DNA of 64,000 nucleotides from Comamonadaceae bacterium (GTDB taxonomy: Bacteria; Pseudomonadota; Gammaproteobacteria; Burkholderiales; Burkholderiaceae_C), in contig CANFLU010000008.1 in NCBI GenBank assembly GCA_947447975.1, positions 1 to 64,000 of the forward strand. The letters run 5' to 3'. The notes under the pieces are model-generated. The model was not told the origin of the DNA. It did no database searches and saw only the letters and a list, made by a program, of their open reading frames with translations. The position numbers and the translations under genes are program-made. Below, one piece after another: positions 17,666-28,374 of the stretch; the first letter of the stretch is position 1, and every line of letters begins with the position of its first letter.

Positions 17666-18601
17666 ATGAGCCAGCCCGCCAGCGTAAACCCCAAGACCTA
17701 TAGCCCAGCAGCTGCGAAACGAGTAGCGTTTGTGGGGCTGGGCGTTATGGGTTACCCCATGGCTGGCCACCTTGCTTTGGCCGGACACCAAGTTACGGTA
17801 TTTAACCGCTCGCAGGCAAAGGCGCAAAGTTGGGTCCAAGAATTTACACCCCACGCCAGCAGCCTAGGTGCCCATGCCAGTGCACCCACCCCGCGCCAGG
17901 CGGCGCAGGGTGCCGACATCGTGTTTTGCTGCGTGGGTAACGACGACGACCTGCGCAGCGTGGTGCTGGGCAGCGATGGTGCGTTTGCCGGCATGCACGC
18001 TGGCGCCGTGCTGGTGGACCACACCACGGCATCTGCCAAGGTGGCGCGCGAGCTTCATGCCCAGGCACAAACCCTGGGATTGCATTTTGTGGATGCCCCG
18101 GTTTCTGGCGGTCAGGCCGGCGCGCAAAACGGCATGTTAACGGTGATGTGTGGCGGCCAAGCAGCGGCTTTTGACTCGGTCCAAACCACTGCCATGGCCT
18201 TCTCTCGCGCATTTACCTTGCTCGGTGAGAGCGGCGCCGGGCAATTGGCCAAGATGGTCAACCAAATTGCGATTGCCGGACTGGTACAAGGCCTGAGCGA
18301 AGCAGTGGCCTTCGGTCAAAAAGCGGGGCTCAATATGGACCAGGTCCTAGACGTTATCGGCAAAGGAGCAGCGCAAAGCTGGCAAATGGACAACCGCGGC
18401 AAAACCATGGTGGCCGATAAATTCGATTTCGGCTTTGCGGTGGACTGGATGCGTAAAGACTTAGGACTGGTGCTCGATGAAGCCAAGCACAATGGCGCGC
18501 GACTGCCGGTAACGGCGCTGGTGGACCAGTTCTACGCCGATGTGCAGCAAATGGGCGGCCGGCGCTGGGATACATCCAGCTTAATCAAACGCCTGAAATA
18601 G
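17666..18601 (+). CDS. NAD(P)-dependent beta-hydroxyacid dehydrogenase
   Basis: A 311-residue protein of the 3-hydroxyisobutyrate/tartronate-semialdehyde reductase family. The Rossmann motif is VGLGVMGYPMAGHL (about residue 27). The substrate motif is DAPVSGGQAGAQNG and the catalytic lysine lies in GAGQLAKMVNQIAIAG. The C-terminal helical domain contains FDFGFAVDWMRKDLGL. The exact hydroxyacid substrate cannot be fixed from sequence. It is a single gene between pilT and the convergent BON lipoprotein gene. Confidence 0.9.
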   Translation: MSQPASVNPKTYSPAAAKRVAFVGLGVMGYPMAGHLALAGHQVTVFNRSQAKAQSWVQEFTPHASSLGAHASAPTPRQAAQGADIVFCCVGNDDDLRSVVLGSDGAFAGMHAGAVLVDHTTASAKVARELHAQAQTLGLHFVDAPVSGGQAGAQNGMLTVMCGGQAAAFDSVQTTAMAFSRAFTLLGESGAGQLAKMVNQIAIAGLVQGLSEAVAFGQKAGLNMDQVLDVIGKGAAQSWQMDNRGKTMVADKFDFGFAVDWMRKDLGLVLDEAKHNGARLPVTALVDQFYADVQQMGGRRWDTSSLIKRLK

Positions 18602-18639
18602 GACCGCTGCGCCAGCTTTTTTGCCTGGCGCTGGTCTAT

Positions 18640-19260
18640 TTAGTTGGCCGGTTTGGCATGCAGGTTGGCTAGCTCGTCGTCGGTAATGGTCTCATGTACC
18701 AAGACGACTTTTTTTACGCCCGATACACCGCTGATAACGCTAGAGACACGCTTAGCCTCTCGCGATGTAATGCGGCCCATCACATAGGCATTGCCGCGCA
18801 CAACGACAATCTTGTAAGCGTTGCTGAACAAATCTTTAGCGTCGATAAGATCGGCTTTGATACGCCCCTCGGTGACCAGGTCATTGGTTCGCTCGGTAAC
18901 GGTGCTTAGCGCCGTCACACCGACTTCATTCCAGACACTGTTCACGTTGTCGCTATTCTTCGCGATTTCGCCAACACGCTCTTTGTCCTGTTGGTCTGGG
19001 GCTTCGCCTGTCAGCAGTACTTTGCGGTTGTAACTAGTCACCATGATATGCACGCGTTCGCCCAACGCATCACGAATCCGGCTGCTAATTTTCAATTCCA
19101 GGGACTGGTCTTCCAGCATGGCGCCAGAGGTGCGGCGGTCTACCGCGACAAAGCCGGTCATCACGACACCACCAGCAACCAGCGGAAAGCAAGCACTCAC
19201 TGACAGCAGCGTGGCCAATAAAACGGCACCAATGGCAAGGTATCGCTGCATCGTTTTCAT
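18640..19260 (-). CDS. BON-domain lipoprotein, DolP/YraP-like
   Basis: A 206-residue protein with a lipoprotein signal ending [10 protein letters not shown]. Two BON domains follow, each with the pattern ISSRIRDAL...[15 protein letters not shown] and IKADLIDA...[15 protein letters not shown]. Its position directly after diaA (start and stop overlap as ATGA) is the same as dolP (yraP) in E. coli, where the protein supports outer-membrane integrity. The DolP assignment rests on domains and synteny. Confidence 0.9.
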   Translation of the reverse strand: MKTMQRYLAIGAVLLATLLSVSACFPLVAGGVVMTGFVAVDRRTSGAMLEDQSLELKISSRIRDALGERVHIMVTSYNRKVLLTGEAPDQQDKERVGEIAKNSDNVNSVWNEVGVTALSTVTERTNDLVTEGRIKADLIDAKDLFSNAYKIVVVRGNAYVMGRITSREAKRVSSVISGVSGVKKVVLVHETITDDELANLHAKPAN

Positions 19261-19856
19261 AAAGCACTTTCCTGTTCGCCCATCAACTGGGCATCTACGC
19301 CATCGCAAATGCAATGGAGCGTCAAAATATGGACTTCCTGTACGCGTGCGGTACGCTCATGCGGCACGCAAACATGTACATCGGTATCACGCAAGACTTG
19401 ACCGATTTTTCCGCCGCCACGCCCAGTCAGCGCCACTACCACCATGTCACGCTGGTGCGCGGCCTCGATCGCCGCCAGCACATTCGCCGAATTACCGCTG
19501 GTGGAAATTGCGAGCAATACATCGCCGGGTTGACCTAGCGCGCGCACCTGGCGCGAAAAAATGGAGTTGAAGTCGTAATCGTTGGCGATCGCCGTGATGA
19601 TGGAGGTATCCGTAGTCAAAGCAATAGCGCCTAGCTCGGGCCGTTCGCGTTCAAAGCGCCCAACAAACTCTGCCGAAAAATGCTGCGCATCGGCTGCTGA
19701 TCCTCCATTGCCACAGGCAAGCACTTTGCCGCCGCTGGTCACACTGGCCAGGATGGCGCCTATGGCTTGCGCAATCGGCTTGCTCAGCACCTGGGCGGCT
19801 TGGTACTTGAGGTCGGCGCTGTCGATGAAGTGTTGTTCTATGCGTTGTTCAAGCAT
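19257..19856 (-). CDS. diaA: SIS-domain protein DiaA / phosphoheptose isomerase-like
   Basis: A 199-residue single-SIS protein with the sugar-phosphate loop [20 protein letters not shown] and [14 protein letters not shown]. Annotation pipelines often call this GmhA, but the operon yraN-diaA-BON lipoprotein next to rsmI is the DiaA context. DiaA binds DnaA and promotes timely initiation of replication. A sedoheptulose-7-phosphate isomerase activity cannot be excluded by eye. It overlaps the BON gene by four bases. Confidence 0.85.
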   Translation of the reverse strand: MLEQRIEQHFIDSADLKYQAAQVLSKPIAQAIGAILASVTSGGKVLACGNGGSAADAQHFSAEFVGRFERERPELGAIALTTDTSIITAIANDYDFNSIFSRQVRALGQPGDVLLAISTSGNSANVLAAIEAAHQRDMVVVALTGRGGGKIGQVLRDTDVHVCVPHERTARVQEVHILTLHCICDGVDAQLMGEQESAL

Positions 19857-19975
19857 CCGCCAATGATAACCGCCAGTCGCAAAGCCCTAAGGGCAGCACC
19901 TTCTGTGCTGGAGAGCGCCACGCATGGCGTAGGGGTGGCTCGCCGGCTGTCCCTTGGAGCGCACACCGCCAAACC

Positions 19976-20004
19976 GCGAGGGCACTTGCAATTTTTGCCC
20001 TCGC
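19976..20004. repeat. 9-bp hairpin between yraN and diaA
   Basis: GCGAGGGCA (19976-19984) and TGCCCTCGC (19996-20004) form a perfect stem with an 11-base loop, 10 bp after the yraN stop. No T-run follows on the minus strand, so it may be a processing or weak pausing structure rather than a true terminator. Confidence 0.55.
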
Positions 20005-20013
20005 ACAATGCCA

Positions 20014-20412
20014 CTAGACCGCATCAAAGGCGCCAGGCAACCAGTGCACGCCCCCGTAATCAATTTCCACTACATCAAAGCGGCAGGGCGGCAGGCGGGA
20101 CAGGCCCAGCAGGTAATGCTGGGCGGCGCGTACGATGCGTCGTTGTTTGACCCACCCCACGCTGGCCGCTGCGCCGCCGTGCCGTGTGCTTAGACGCTTG
20201 CGCACTTCCACAAACACCAGCGTGCCGTCAGCGTCGCGCATGACCAGGTCGATCTCGCCGCCGCCGCGCCCTGGTGTCCGATAATTGCGTGTCAGCAGAC
20301 GCAGGCCCCGATCCTGTAAATACTGCAAGGCTTCGTCCTCGGCGGCATCGCCGATTTTTTTGCTGCTAGGCTGCGCGGCTTGCGCCCCAAGGAAACCCTT
20401 GCGTGATTGCAT
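20014..20412 (-). CDS. yraN: YraN family endonuclease-like protein (UPF0102)
   Basis: A 132-residue protein. The core reads GDAAEDEALQYL, RNYRTPGRGGGEIDLVMRD and LVFVEVRKR, the PD-(D/E)xK nuclease-like pattern of UPF0102. The function is not firmly known. The start ATG (20410-20412) overlaps the start of the divergent rsmI gene by 10 bp. The rsmI/yraN pairing is widely conserved. Confidence 0.93.
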   Translation of the reverse strand: MQSRKGFLGAQAAQPSSKKIGDAAEDEALQYLQDRGLRLLTRNYRTPGRGGGEIDLVMRDADGTLVFVEVRKRLSTRHGGAAASVGWVKQRRIVRAAQHYLLGLSRLPPCRFDVVEIDYGGVHWLPGAFDAV

Positions 20413-21320
20413 TATTTGACTCCGCCCTGAAGGCCGCTCAAGAGGCGGCCGGTGCCCAAGATTATCCAAAAAGCGCGCTCTATGTGGTGGCGACGCCTAT
20501 CGGCAATCTGGCAGATATCAGCCTACGCGCTTTGCACGTGCTGGCGCTGGCCGACCACATCGCCTGCGAAGACACGCGGCATACGCGCATGCTCTTGCGC
20601 GCTTACGGCATCGACAAAAGCAGCGCCCAATTGCTGGCCCTGCACCAACACAACGAGGCGCACGCGGCCCACACCGTGGTGGACTTATTGCGCCAGGGTG
20701 CGCGGGTGGCCTGCGTCAGCGATGCGGGCACCCCTGGCATCAGTGACCCCGGTGCACGCCTGGTGGCGCAGGTACGTGCCCAGGGATTGCGGGTGCTGCC
20801 TCTGCCCGGCCCCAGCAGCGTGACCGCTTTGCTCAGCGCAGCGGGCGCGGTGCAAGGCGGCGAGAGCGACACGGGTTTTGTATTTGCCGGGTTTTTGCCT
20901 AGCAAAACCGGCGAGCGGGCGCAGGCACTAGGCGAACTGGCATCGCAATCGCGCGCCTTTGTGCTGCTGGAAGCACCGCATCGCATGCAGGCACTGGCAC
21001 AGGCGCTTGCCAGCCTTGGCGAGCGCACGCTGACAGTGGGCCGCGAACTGAGCAAGCAGTTTGAAGAAATCGCCAGCATGCGTGCCGACGCGCTGAGCGA
21101 TTGGCTGGGCGCTGACAGCATGCGCCTGCGCGGTGAATTCACCTTGGTGGTGCACGCCGCAAGCAGGCCGGCTGAGCAGGCGCACGATGACCGGGTACTG
21201 CGCTTATTAATGGCCGAACTGCCCTTAAAGACCGCGGTGAAATTGGCGGCCGACATCAGCGGTGAGGCGCGCAATGCGCTCTATGAACGGGCGCTGGCGC
21301 TGAAACAAGCAGCCGCTTGA
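20403..21320 (+). CDS. rsmI: 16S rRNA (cytidine-1402-2'-O)-methyltransferase
   Basis: A 305-residue SAM-dependent enzyme that 2'-O-methylates C1402 of 16S rRNA. Signatures are LYVVATPIGNLADISLRAL, EDTRHTRMLL, SDAGTPGISDPG and a later GFLP. The start is a GTG at 20403, which lies inside the first codons of the divergent yraN gene, so its promoter must lie within yraN. The C-terminal domain continues to LYERALALKQAAA. Confidence 0.95.
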   Translation: MIALFDSALKAAQEAAGAQDYPKSALYVVATPIGNLADISLRALHVLALADHIACEDTRHTRMLLRAYGIDKSSAQLLALHQHNEAHAAHTVVDLLRQGARVACVSDAGTPGISDPGARLVAQVRAQGLRVLPLPGPSSVTALLSAAGAVQGGESDTGFVFAGFLPSKTGERAQALGELASQSRAFVLLEAPHRMQALAQALASLGERTLTVGRELSKQFEEIASMRADALSDWLGADSMRLRGEFTLVVHAASRPAEQAHDDRVLRLLMAELPLKTAVKLAADISGEARNALYERALALKQAAA

Positions 21321-21373
21321 GCGGCCTGGCCGAGCATTAGCTAAATACGCCGACCAGAAATTTGCCAGCGAAA

Positions 21374-21392
21374 CGCGGCCCTCATGGCCGCG
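21374..21392. terminator. Hairpin between convergent rsmI and purB
   Basis: CGCGGCC (21374-21380) and GGCCGCG (21386-21392) pair perfectly around a five-base loop, just before the purB stop. There is no clear T-run. The position between convergent genes makes a bidirectional stop likely. Confidence 0.5.
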
Positions 21393-21395
21393 CGT

Positions 21396-22778
<1,383 letters not shown>

Positions 22779-22839
22779 CTAATTGTAGGCTTATCGCCCT
22801 GTATAGAATGCCCCTCCCTAGTTGGAACTACAACACCAT

Positions 22840-23454
22840 ATGAAATTAATAGGCTCGACGTCCAGCCCCTATGTGCGCAAAGTACGCATCGTGATGGCAG
22901 AGAAAAAACTCGACTACGCTTTTGTGACCGAGGACGTCTGGGCTGCTGGCACCACCATAGGCCAATCCAACCCCCTGGGCAAAGTACCCTGCCTGATCAT
23001 GGAAGGCGGCGAGGCCTTGTTTGATTCGCGCGTCATCGTGGAATACCTCGATGCGCTGTCGCCCGTAGGCAAACTCATACCTAGCACGGGGCGTGCACGC
23101 GCCGAGGTCAAGACCTGGGAAGCGCTGGCCGATGGCGTGCTCGATGCGCTGATTCTGGCGCGCCTAGAGGCGATGTGGGCAGGCCGCAAGGACAGCGAAC
23201 GCAGCCAGGCCTGGATCGACCGTCAAATTGCCAAGGTCGACGCCTCCTTGGAAGCCATGTCCAGCGGTCTGGCCGATCGCAATTTTTGCTCCGACATTCA
23301 TCTGACGCTTTCTGACATTTCCGTCGGTTGCGCGCTGGCCTATCTCGATTTCCGTTTTGCCCATATCGATTGGCGCGGGCGCCATCCGAACTTGGCCAAG
23401 CTCTACGAAAAGCTGTCGCAGCGCCCCAGCTTTTCGGAGACTGCGCCGTTCTAA
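22840..23454 (+). CDS. Glutathione S-transferase
   Basis: A 204-residue protein with an N-terminal thioredoxin-like domain (MKLIGSTSSPYVRKVRIVM, then NPLGKVPCLIMEGG and LFDSRVIVEYLD) and a C-terminal helical domain ending LYEKLSQRPSFSETAPF. SSPYVRKVRI is the usual beta-proteobacterial form, with a serine at the catalytic site. The natural substrate is unknown. It is convergent with the lipid-modification operon. Confidence 0.93.
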   Translation: MKLIGSTSSPYVRKVRIVMAEKKLDYAFVTEDVWAAGTTIGQSNPLGKVPCLIMEGGEALFDSRVIVEYLDALSPVGKLIPSTGRARAEVKTWEALADGVLDALILARLEAMWAGRKDSERSQAWIDRQIAKVDASLEAMSSGLADRNFCSDIHLTLSDISVGCALAYLDFRFAHIDWRGRHPNLAKLYEKLSQRPSFSETAPF

Positions 23455-23489
23455 GTACCAGCTTGCCTCGTACGCCAGGCGACAGCCTA

Positions 23490-23978
23490 CTAGCTGTTGG
23501 CGCGCCGCTTGAGCCAGCGCATCACACTGCCCACCACCGGCAATTTTTCATACAACTCCTCTGCGGCATCCCAATAATCGCGGTGTAGCTGCACTTTGCC
23601 GGCGCCGTCGAATAGGAGGTGGGAAGCGCCCAAAATCACTTGCTCGCGCCCCTGATGGAAATTGCGAAAGCCAAATCGGAATTCCCAGGTCAAGAAACAT
23701 TGCGCGCCCTGCACCACCTGACCCGTCACGACAAAGCGCGGCGCAACCAGTGCGACAAACATGTGCATAAAAATCGCTTCTATCGCGGGCAGGCCCTTCA
23801 CGTCATTGAAGGGGTCTTTGAAGCGTGCGTCTAGCGCATAAAACTGGTGCAGCTCTGGCACGCTCGCCGGTGTTAAATGCTCGAACCATTGCACCAATGC
23901 AGCAATCGCAGCAGTTGGGGCAGGTGCTGCTACATCGGCGGGCATCGCAGGCCTAGGCGAGTTGGTAGGCGGGTTCAT
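23490..23978 (-). CDS. NTF2-like (SnoaL-type) fold protein
   Basis: A 162-residue protein. The core from about residue 28 reads FEHLTPASVPELHQFYALDARFKDPFNDV and later LTWEFRFGF and GKVQLHRDYWDAAEELYEKL, a single NTF2-like cone fold. It is the last gene of the eight-gene operon starting at 30440 and overlaps the SDR gene as ATGA. A related gene is often found last in comparable lipid-modification operons; its role is not established. Confidence 0.82.
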   Translation of the reverse strand: MNPPTNSPRPAMPADVAAPAPTAAIAALVQWFEHLTPASVPELHQFYALDARFKDPFNDVKGLPAIEAIFMHMFVALVAPRFVVTGQVVQGAQCFLTWEFRFGFRNFHQGREQVILGASHLLFDGAGKVQLHRDYWDAAEELYEKLPVVGSVMRWLKRRANS

Positions 23979-24754
23979 GCCGTCACCTTACCAACCAAGT
24001 AAAAGTACCAGCGCCGAGGCATGATGCGCAGGAGTTTCATCCACACCGTAAAGCGGCGTGGAAAATCAATTTCGAACTGCCCGCGCGCCCAACCTTGTAG
24101 CATGGCTTGGGCCGCTTGCTCCGGGCTGATCAAGGCCGGCATAGAAAAACTATTTTTTGCCGTCAAGGGCGTTTGCACAAAGCCGGGGTTCACCACAGAT
24201 ACCGCAATACCGTCAGCTTGCAGGTCCAGGTATAAGTTCTCGGCCAGGTTGATCATGGCCGCCTTGGTGGGACCGTAGGCCAGACTATTGGGCAAGCCGC
24301 GGTAACCCGCCACACTGGCGACCAGGCTGACATGGCCAGTACCACGGGCGCGCATGGCAGGTAGCACTGATTGCAATACGTTAAGCGCGCCTAGGTAATT
24401 CACCTCCCAATGGCGGCGCATGTCTTCCAAATCCATGGCTTGAGCGCGCATGGGCTGGTAGTGGCCGGCGCAATAGAGCACCATGGCCGGCGCGCTGTGG
24501 GGCCAGCACTGCTGTGCCGCCTGGGCCACTGCTAGCGCATCACTACAGTCCAACACGTGGGCCGTGCTGCCCGGATGGGATTGCACAAAGCTGTCCAAGG
24601 CCTGTGCATTGCGCGCCGACACGGTCACCAGCGCCCCTTGCGCGTGCAGGGCCGAAGCCGTAGCGCGCCCGATACCGCTGCTAGCGCCCACTATCCACAC
24701 AGACTGGCCGCGCCAATCACGCAGGGCCGGGTTCAGAGATTGCATCCAGGCCAT
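23975..24754 (-). CDS. Short-chain dehydrogenase/reductase
   Basis: A 259-residue SDR with a Rossmann motif VGASSGIGRATASAL (about residue 23), SLVASVAGYRG for the catalytic serine and YGPTKAA for the catalytic Tyr-x-x-x-Lys. It follows the DUF3833 gene by 3 bp and overlaps the NTF2-like gene. In the context of a fatty-acid modifying operon it may act on a lipid-derived carbonyl or alcohol, which is inference. Confidence 0.92.
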   Translation of the reverse strand: MAWMQSLNPALRDWRGQSVWIVGASSGIGRATASALHAQGALVTVSARNAQALDSFVQSHPGSTAHVLDCSDALAVAQAAQQCWPHSAPAMVLYCAGHYQPMRAQAMDLEDMRRHWEVNYLGALNVLQSVLPAMRARGTGHVSLVASVAGYRGLPNSLAYGPTKAAMINLAENLYLDLQADGIAVSVVNPGFVQTPLTAKNSFSMPALISPEQAAQAMLQGWARGQFEIDFPRRFTVWMKLLRIMPRRWYFYLVGKVTA

Positions 24755-24757
24755 GGC

Positions 24758-25297
24758 TTATCGCTTGTAAAAACTGAGCGTGACCTCGCCCAGCGGCAGG
24801 CCAAACTTGCGCATGCGGGCTTTGTTGAGCATCACGCGCTCATCGACCAAGTACATCCAGTCGTCCATCTGCACTTCATAAACCTTCCCGTCCACTGGCA
24901 AGGCCAGGGTGTACTGCCATTGGAAGGCATTGCCTTGGGTTCGCCCTTGGGCGGCCCCGACCACGTCATCCGCACGCCCGATATAACTGCCATCCGGGCC
25001 TGCGCTCAGACGCCAGATGCGCTTTTGCTTGGTCCCATCGGAATAGGTGAAGTCCTCGTCCAATACGCCCTCGTTACCCGTCCAAGTGCACACCATGACC
25101 ACTTTAAAACGCTTGACCACGGTGCCGCTGTAATCGGTGAACACGCCATAGGCGTCCAAGGTGCCGTTGAAGTACTGGCGTAAATCGAGCACCGGTTTTT
25201 CCTGGGCATAGGTATCGAGTTTTTGCGACGCGCAGCCGCCCAAAGCCAGGGTCATTCCGGTAGCCAGCGTGAGCGCAAATAAGCGACGTCGATTCAT
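24758..25297 (-). CDS. DUF3833 family lipoprotein
   Basis: A 179-residue protein with a lipoprotein signal ending LALGGCAS. The body has LRQYFNGTLDAYGVFTDYSG, LDEDFTYSDGTKQKRIW and WMYLVDERVMLNKARMRKFG, the DUF3833 pattern. The function is unknown, but the family is almost always found with DUF1365 and cyclopropane-synthase-like genes. Start and stop overlaps on both sides (four bases with the MFS gene) indicate translational coupling. Confidence 0.9.
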   Translation of the reverse strand: MNRRRLFALTLATGMTLALGGCASQKLDTYAQEKPVLDLRQYFNGTLDAYGVFTDYSGTVVKRFKVVMVCTWTGNEGVLDEDFTYSDGTKQKRIWRLSAGPDGSYIGRADDVVGAAQGRTQGNAFQWQYTLALPVDGKVYEVQMDDWMYLVDERVMLNKARMRKFGLPLGEVTLSFYKR

Positions 25298-26574
25298 GGT
25301 GTTTTCCTAATGAACAAAAAATACAAAAGTGCAGCGGCCACCAGCTTGAGCAGGCAGGGCAACACGCAATACGCGTAGGTGATGCTGCGCAAGGCCGCTT
25401 CGCTGCGGCTGCCCGGCTCATAGCCGGCATAGGACAGCAAAGGCAGGGACAGGCCCGCGGCCAGCGCCAAATTGAGCTTGGCAGCCATATTCCACCAACC
25501 CCAGTAAATACCGCTGTCGCGCCCGGGTTCGGGCTGGCTGCTGATCAGGCCGGCCAGCATAGCGCCGGGAATTGTCAAATCTGCCGCCATGCAAAAACCT
25601 GACAGGACGCAAATAGCGATAAATGGCAAGCTGTCGCCGCTGCCGAGTTGCCCGGCCCATGCAAAAACCGCTACGGACAAGCCCATGGACGCGAGCCACA
25701 GCGATGGCAAACCCCAGCGCGCTACCAGGCGCGAGACCGGCGCCATGGCCAGCGCCGCAGCCAGAAAATAACTGGCTAAAAACCAGGGCTCCATGGACGG
25801 GGGTGCCTGCAGCCGGTCCTGCACAAAAAACAAAATCAAAGTCGCAGGCAAGGCGCTGGCTATGCCATTGGCCAGAAACACGGCCAGCAAAGCGCGAAAC
25901 GGCCGGTAGCGCAAAGGCGCCAATAGGTGCAAGCCAGTGCCCGCAGGGGAAGCCGAGGGCGCTGGCGCCAGTAGCGGTGCCGGCGCCGCAGTCCAGGCAA
26001 ACCAGCCCAACGCCAATGCCAGACACAGAATGATTGCGGTAACAGGCAAGCCCCAGGCCAACGGCGCCATCGACGCCAAGATGACGCCAGCCAAGCCCAG
26101 ACCTTCGCGCCATGCCACCACCCGGCTGCGCAAAGCGTCATCGCCCCCCAACAAAGCACCCCAAGACTGTTGCACCAAAGTCAGCGCGCTATAGCCCAGG
26201 TAACAGACCAGCAAAGCGCAAGCCGCCCACACCAATAGGCCAGTGTGCTCGCGCACAGGTGGAAAAAACAAAGCCATAAAACCGGATCCCAGCAACAACG
26301 CCGCCATCGCGGAAAAGCGCAGCACCTGCGCTTGCGAGCGAGCAAATAGGCGGTCAATCCAACGCCCCAGCAAGGGGTCAATCAAGGCATCGGCAACCCG
26401 CGCCAGCAGCAACAAAGCGCCAAGGCTGGCCAGCGGGAGGCCAAAACTGCGGGCGTAGTAATTGGGCAGGAACACATAGAGCGGCAAGGCCACAAAAGCC
26501 AACGGCAAAGCCATCAGCCCGTAGCGCAGCCCCTGCGGCCAGCGAAATTCGAGCAGTTCTGAACGCACTGCCAC
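25294..26574 (-). CDS. MFS transporter, sugar/cation-symporter type, in lipid operon
   Basis: A 426-residue protein with about twelve helices. RVADALIDPLLGRWIDR and SYFLAAALAMAPVSRLVARWG mark the two halves of a GPH/MelB-like MFS protein. The start is uncertain: GTG at 26572-26574 overlaps the previous stop codon (TAGTG), another GTG lies at 26568, and an ATG frame starts at 26637. In similar operons this gene lies between the methyltransferase and DUF3833 genes. Substrate unknown; lipid or lysolipid movement is a guess. Confidence 0.85.
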   Translation of the reverse strand: MAVRSELLEFRWPQGLRYGLMALPLAFVALPLYVFLPNYYARSFGLPLASLGALLLLARVADALIDPLLGRWIDRLFARSQAQVLRFSAMAALLLGSGFMALFFPPVREHTGLLVWAACALLVCYLGYSALTLVQQSWGALLGGDDALRSRVVAWREGLGLAGVILASMAPLAWGLPVTAIILCLALALGWFAWTAAPAPLLAPAPSASPAGTGLHLLAPLRYRPFRALLAVFLANGIASALPATLILFFVQDRLQAPPSMEPWFLASYFLAAALAMAPVSRLVARWGLPSLWLASMGLSVAVFAWAGQLGSGDSLPFIAICVLSGFCMAADLTIPGAMLAGLISSQPEPGRDSGIYWGWWNMAAKLNLALAAGLSLPLLSYAGYEPGSRSEAALRSITYAYCVLPCLLKLVAAALLYFLFIRKTP

Positions 26575-27137
26575 TAGTTCCCCAAACCCAGTAACTGCGC
26601 ACGCAAGCGCGGCTCCTGGGTTGCCGGACTGAGCCAAATTCCAAAAAACTGCTGACTGAGCAAGGGGTCGTCAATCACTTTATGCAACTGCCCGTTGAAA
26701 TACAGGCGCAAACCTTTACCCGGGAGATGCATACCGGTCAGGCGGTCGCCAGGTTTCACGTCGGGAAATGCGCCGGTCAGCGCCAGCAACCACTCGGACT
26801 GACGGCCAGCGGGCAGCGCTTCCAAAGCGTGCATTTGTTGTAGCGAGGTGTCGGCCAATAGATTGCCACTGATGGAGCGCGCATAGCGGATCTCCAGCGC
26901 AAACGCATGCGCTGCAAAGCGTTCGGGCACGAACTGCGGGGCAGTCCACAAGCTGGCCTCGTACACCGGGATACCCAACCAGCGCAAGCGCCCGCTGCCG
27001 GCCAGCACTGGTTTTTCCAAGTCGCGCAAGAGCTCCGACGGGACTGTAAGCTTGTCACCGGCCTGCACGGCGCTGCAGATGCACAGCGTTACCAAGGCTA
27101 GGCGCAAGCCAAACAGGAACGCTTTAGCCTGCGGCAT
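26574..27137 (-). CDS. Chalcone isomerase-like periplasmic protein
   Basis: A 187-residue protein with a signal peptide (FGLRLALVTLCICSAVQAG). The mature part has GSGRLRWLGIPVYEASLWTA, FALEIRYARSISGNLLAD and FFGIWLSPATQEPRLRAQLLG, the bacterial chalcone isomerase-like pattern. Bacterial members are not known to act on flavonoids and probably bind fatty acids. It overlaps the methyltransferase gene by 14 bp. Confidence 0.88.
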   Translation of the reverse strand: MPQAKAFLFGLRLALVTLCICSAVQAGDKLTVPSELLRDLEKPVLAGSGRLRWLGIPVYEASLWTAPQFVPERFAAHAFALEIRYARSISGNLLADTSLQQMHALEALPAGRQSEWLLALTGAFPDVKPGDRLTGMHLPGKGLRLYFNGQLHKVIDDPLLSQQFFGIWLSPATQEPRLRAQLLGLGN

Positions 27138-28359
27138 GGGGCTTTTGCAAGGTGTACTGCAAGACATCAATGTTGTCTTCCATAAATGCCGCTTCGCAGT
27201 AGCACAAATAGAACTCCCAAATGTGCATAAAGCGCTGGTCAAAGCCCAGTGCCAGCACCTGTTCGCGCTGCGCCAAAAAGGCTTCGCGCCAGCGCTGCAG
27301 CGTCTGTGCATAGTCGTGGCCGAAAGCGTGCTCCTGCACCACTACCAGGCCCGCCGCACGGGCCTGCGCTTTGAACTCTGAGGGACTGGGCAGACAGCCG
27401 CCGGGAAAGATGTATTGCTGAATAAAGTCGGTAGAGGCCAGGTAGCGTTCAAATAAGTCGTCTGCAATCACAATACTTTGGATGCACGCTTTGCCACCGG
27501 GCTTGAGCATGCGCGCCACGGTGGCGAAATAGGTCGGCCAAAAGCCCTGGCCCACCGCCTCAATCATTTCAATCGAGCACACCGCATCGTAGGGCCCGTC
27601 CTGGATATCGCGGTAGTCTTGCAAACGCAAGTCCGTCTGCGCTGCCACGCCCTGGCGCTGCATACGTGCGCGCGCAAAGTCCAGCTGCTCGGTGCTCAGG
27701 GTGACACCGGTGACATGCGCGCCGTGCTCTTGGGTTGCCATCTCGGCCAGTGCCCCCCAGCCGCAGCCGATTTCCAATACGCGCGAACCCGGCGCCAAGT
27801 CCACTTGCTGTAAAGCACGGCGCACTTTGGCGTTTTGCGCTTGGGACAAAGACTGCGTCAAATCGCCGCCAAACAGGGCTGATGAATAGTTCATCGTCGG
27901 GTCCAGCCACAAGGAATAAAAATCATTGCCCAGGTCGTAATGGGCGTGGATATTTTTCTTGCTGTTAGTGCGCGTATTGCGCTGAAGTAAGTGCTTGATA
28001 CGGTAGACCAAGCGCCCCAGCCAGCTGCCAAAAATAATGCGGTCTACTTCAGCGCGGTTTTGCACCAGCACGCGTAGTAAACCAGTCAAGTCTGGGGTGG
28101 TCCAGTCACCATCGATAAAGCTTTCGGCAAAGCCGATATCGCCGGATTTGAGCGCACCCGTAAACGCATTCCAGTTATTGAGGTGCAGCGTGGCGTGCGG
28201 GCTGGCACTGTCGCCAAAGCGCTGCACACTGCCATCGGGCAAATGCAGCGTCAGGCTGCCATGGCGGATTTTTTGGAGCAATTGCAGCACCGTGCGCGCA
28301 GCAGCAGGCGGGCGTCTGGCGGCCTTGTCAGCGCCGTATTTGGCAGTGGTTTGGTTCAT
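27124..28359 (-). CDS. Cyclopropane-fatty-acyl-phospholipid synthase family methyltransferase
   Basis: A 411-residue SAM-dependent methyltransferase acting on unsaturated phospholipid chains. The SAM site is VLEIGCGWGALAEMA, preceded by AHYDLGNDFYSLWLDPTMNYSSALF, which is conserved in CFA synthases, and followed by SIEMIEAVG. In this operon context it could be the UfaM-like branch that makes methylated precursors of furan fatty acids rather than a true cyclopropane synthase. Sequence reading alone cannot separate the two. Confidence 0.93.
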   Translation of the reverse strand: MNQTTAKYGADKAARRPPAAARTVLQLLQKIRHGSLTLHLPDGSVQRFGDSASPHATLHLNNWNAFTGALKSGDIGFAESFIDGDWTTPDLTGLLRVLVQNRAEVDRIIFGSWLGRLVYRIKHLLQRNTRTNSKKNIHAHYDLGNDFYSLWLDPTMNYSSALFGGDLTQSLSQAQNAKVRRALQQVDLAPGSRVLEIGCGWGALAEMATQEHGAHVTGVTLSTEQLDFARARMQRQGVAAQTDLRLQDYRDIQDGPYDAVCSIEMIEAVGQGFWPTYFATVARMLKPGGKACIQSIVIADDLFERYLASTDFIQQYIFPGGCLPSPSEFKAQARAAGLVVVQEHAFGHDYAQTLQRWREAFLAQREQVLALGFDQRFMHIWEFYLCYCEAAFMEDNIDVLQYTLQKPHAAG

Positions 28360-28374
28360 AGTGGATACACACAG

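Noticed and set aside
19257..19856. Calling the SIS protein GmhA (heptose pathway) because rfaE2 is in the same window
   Set aside because: The genes are 12 kb apart and the operon with yraN and a BON lipoprotein is the DiaA context; GmhA activity remains an alternative.
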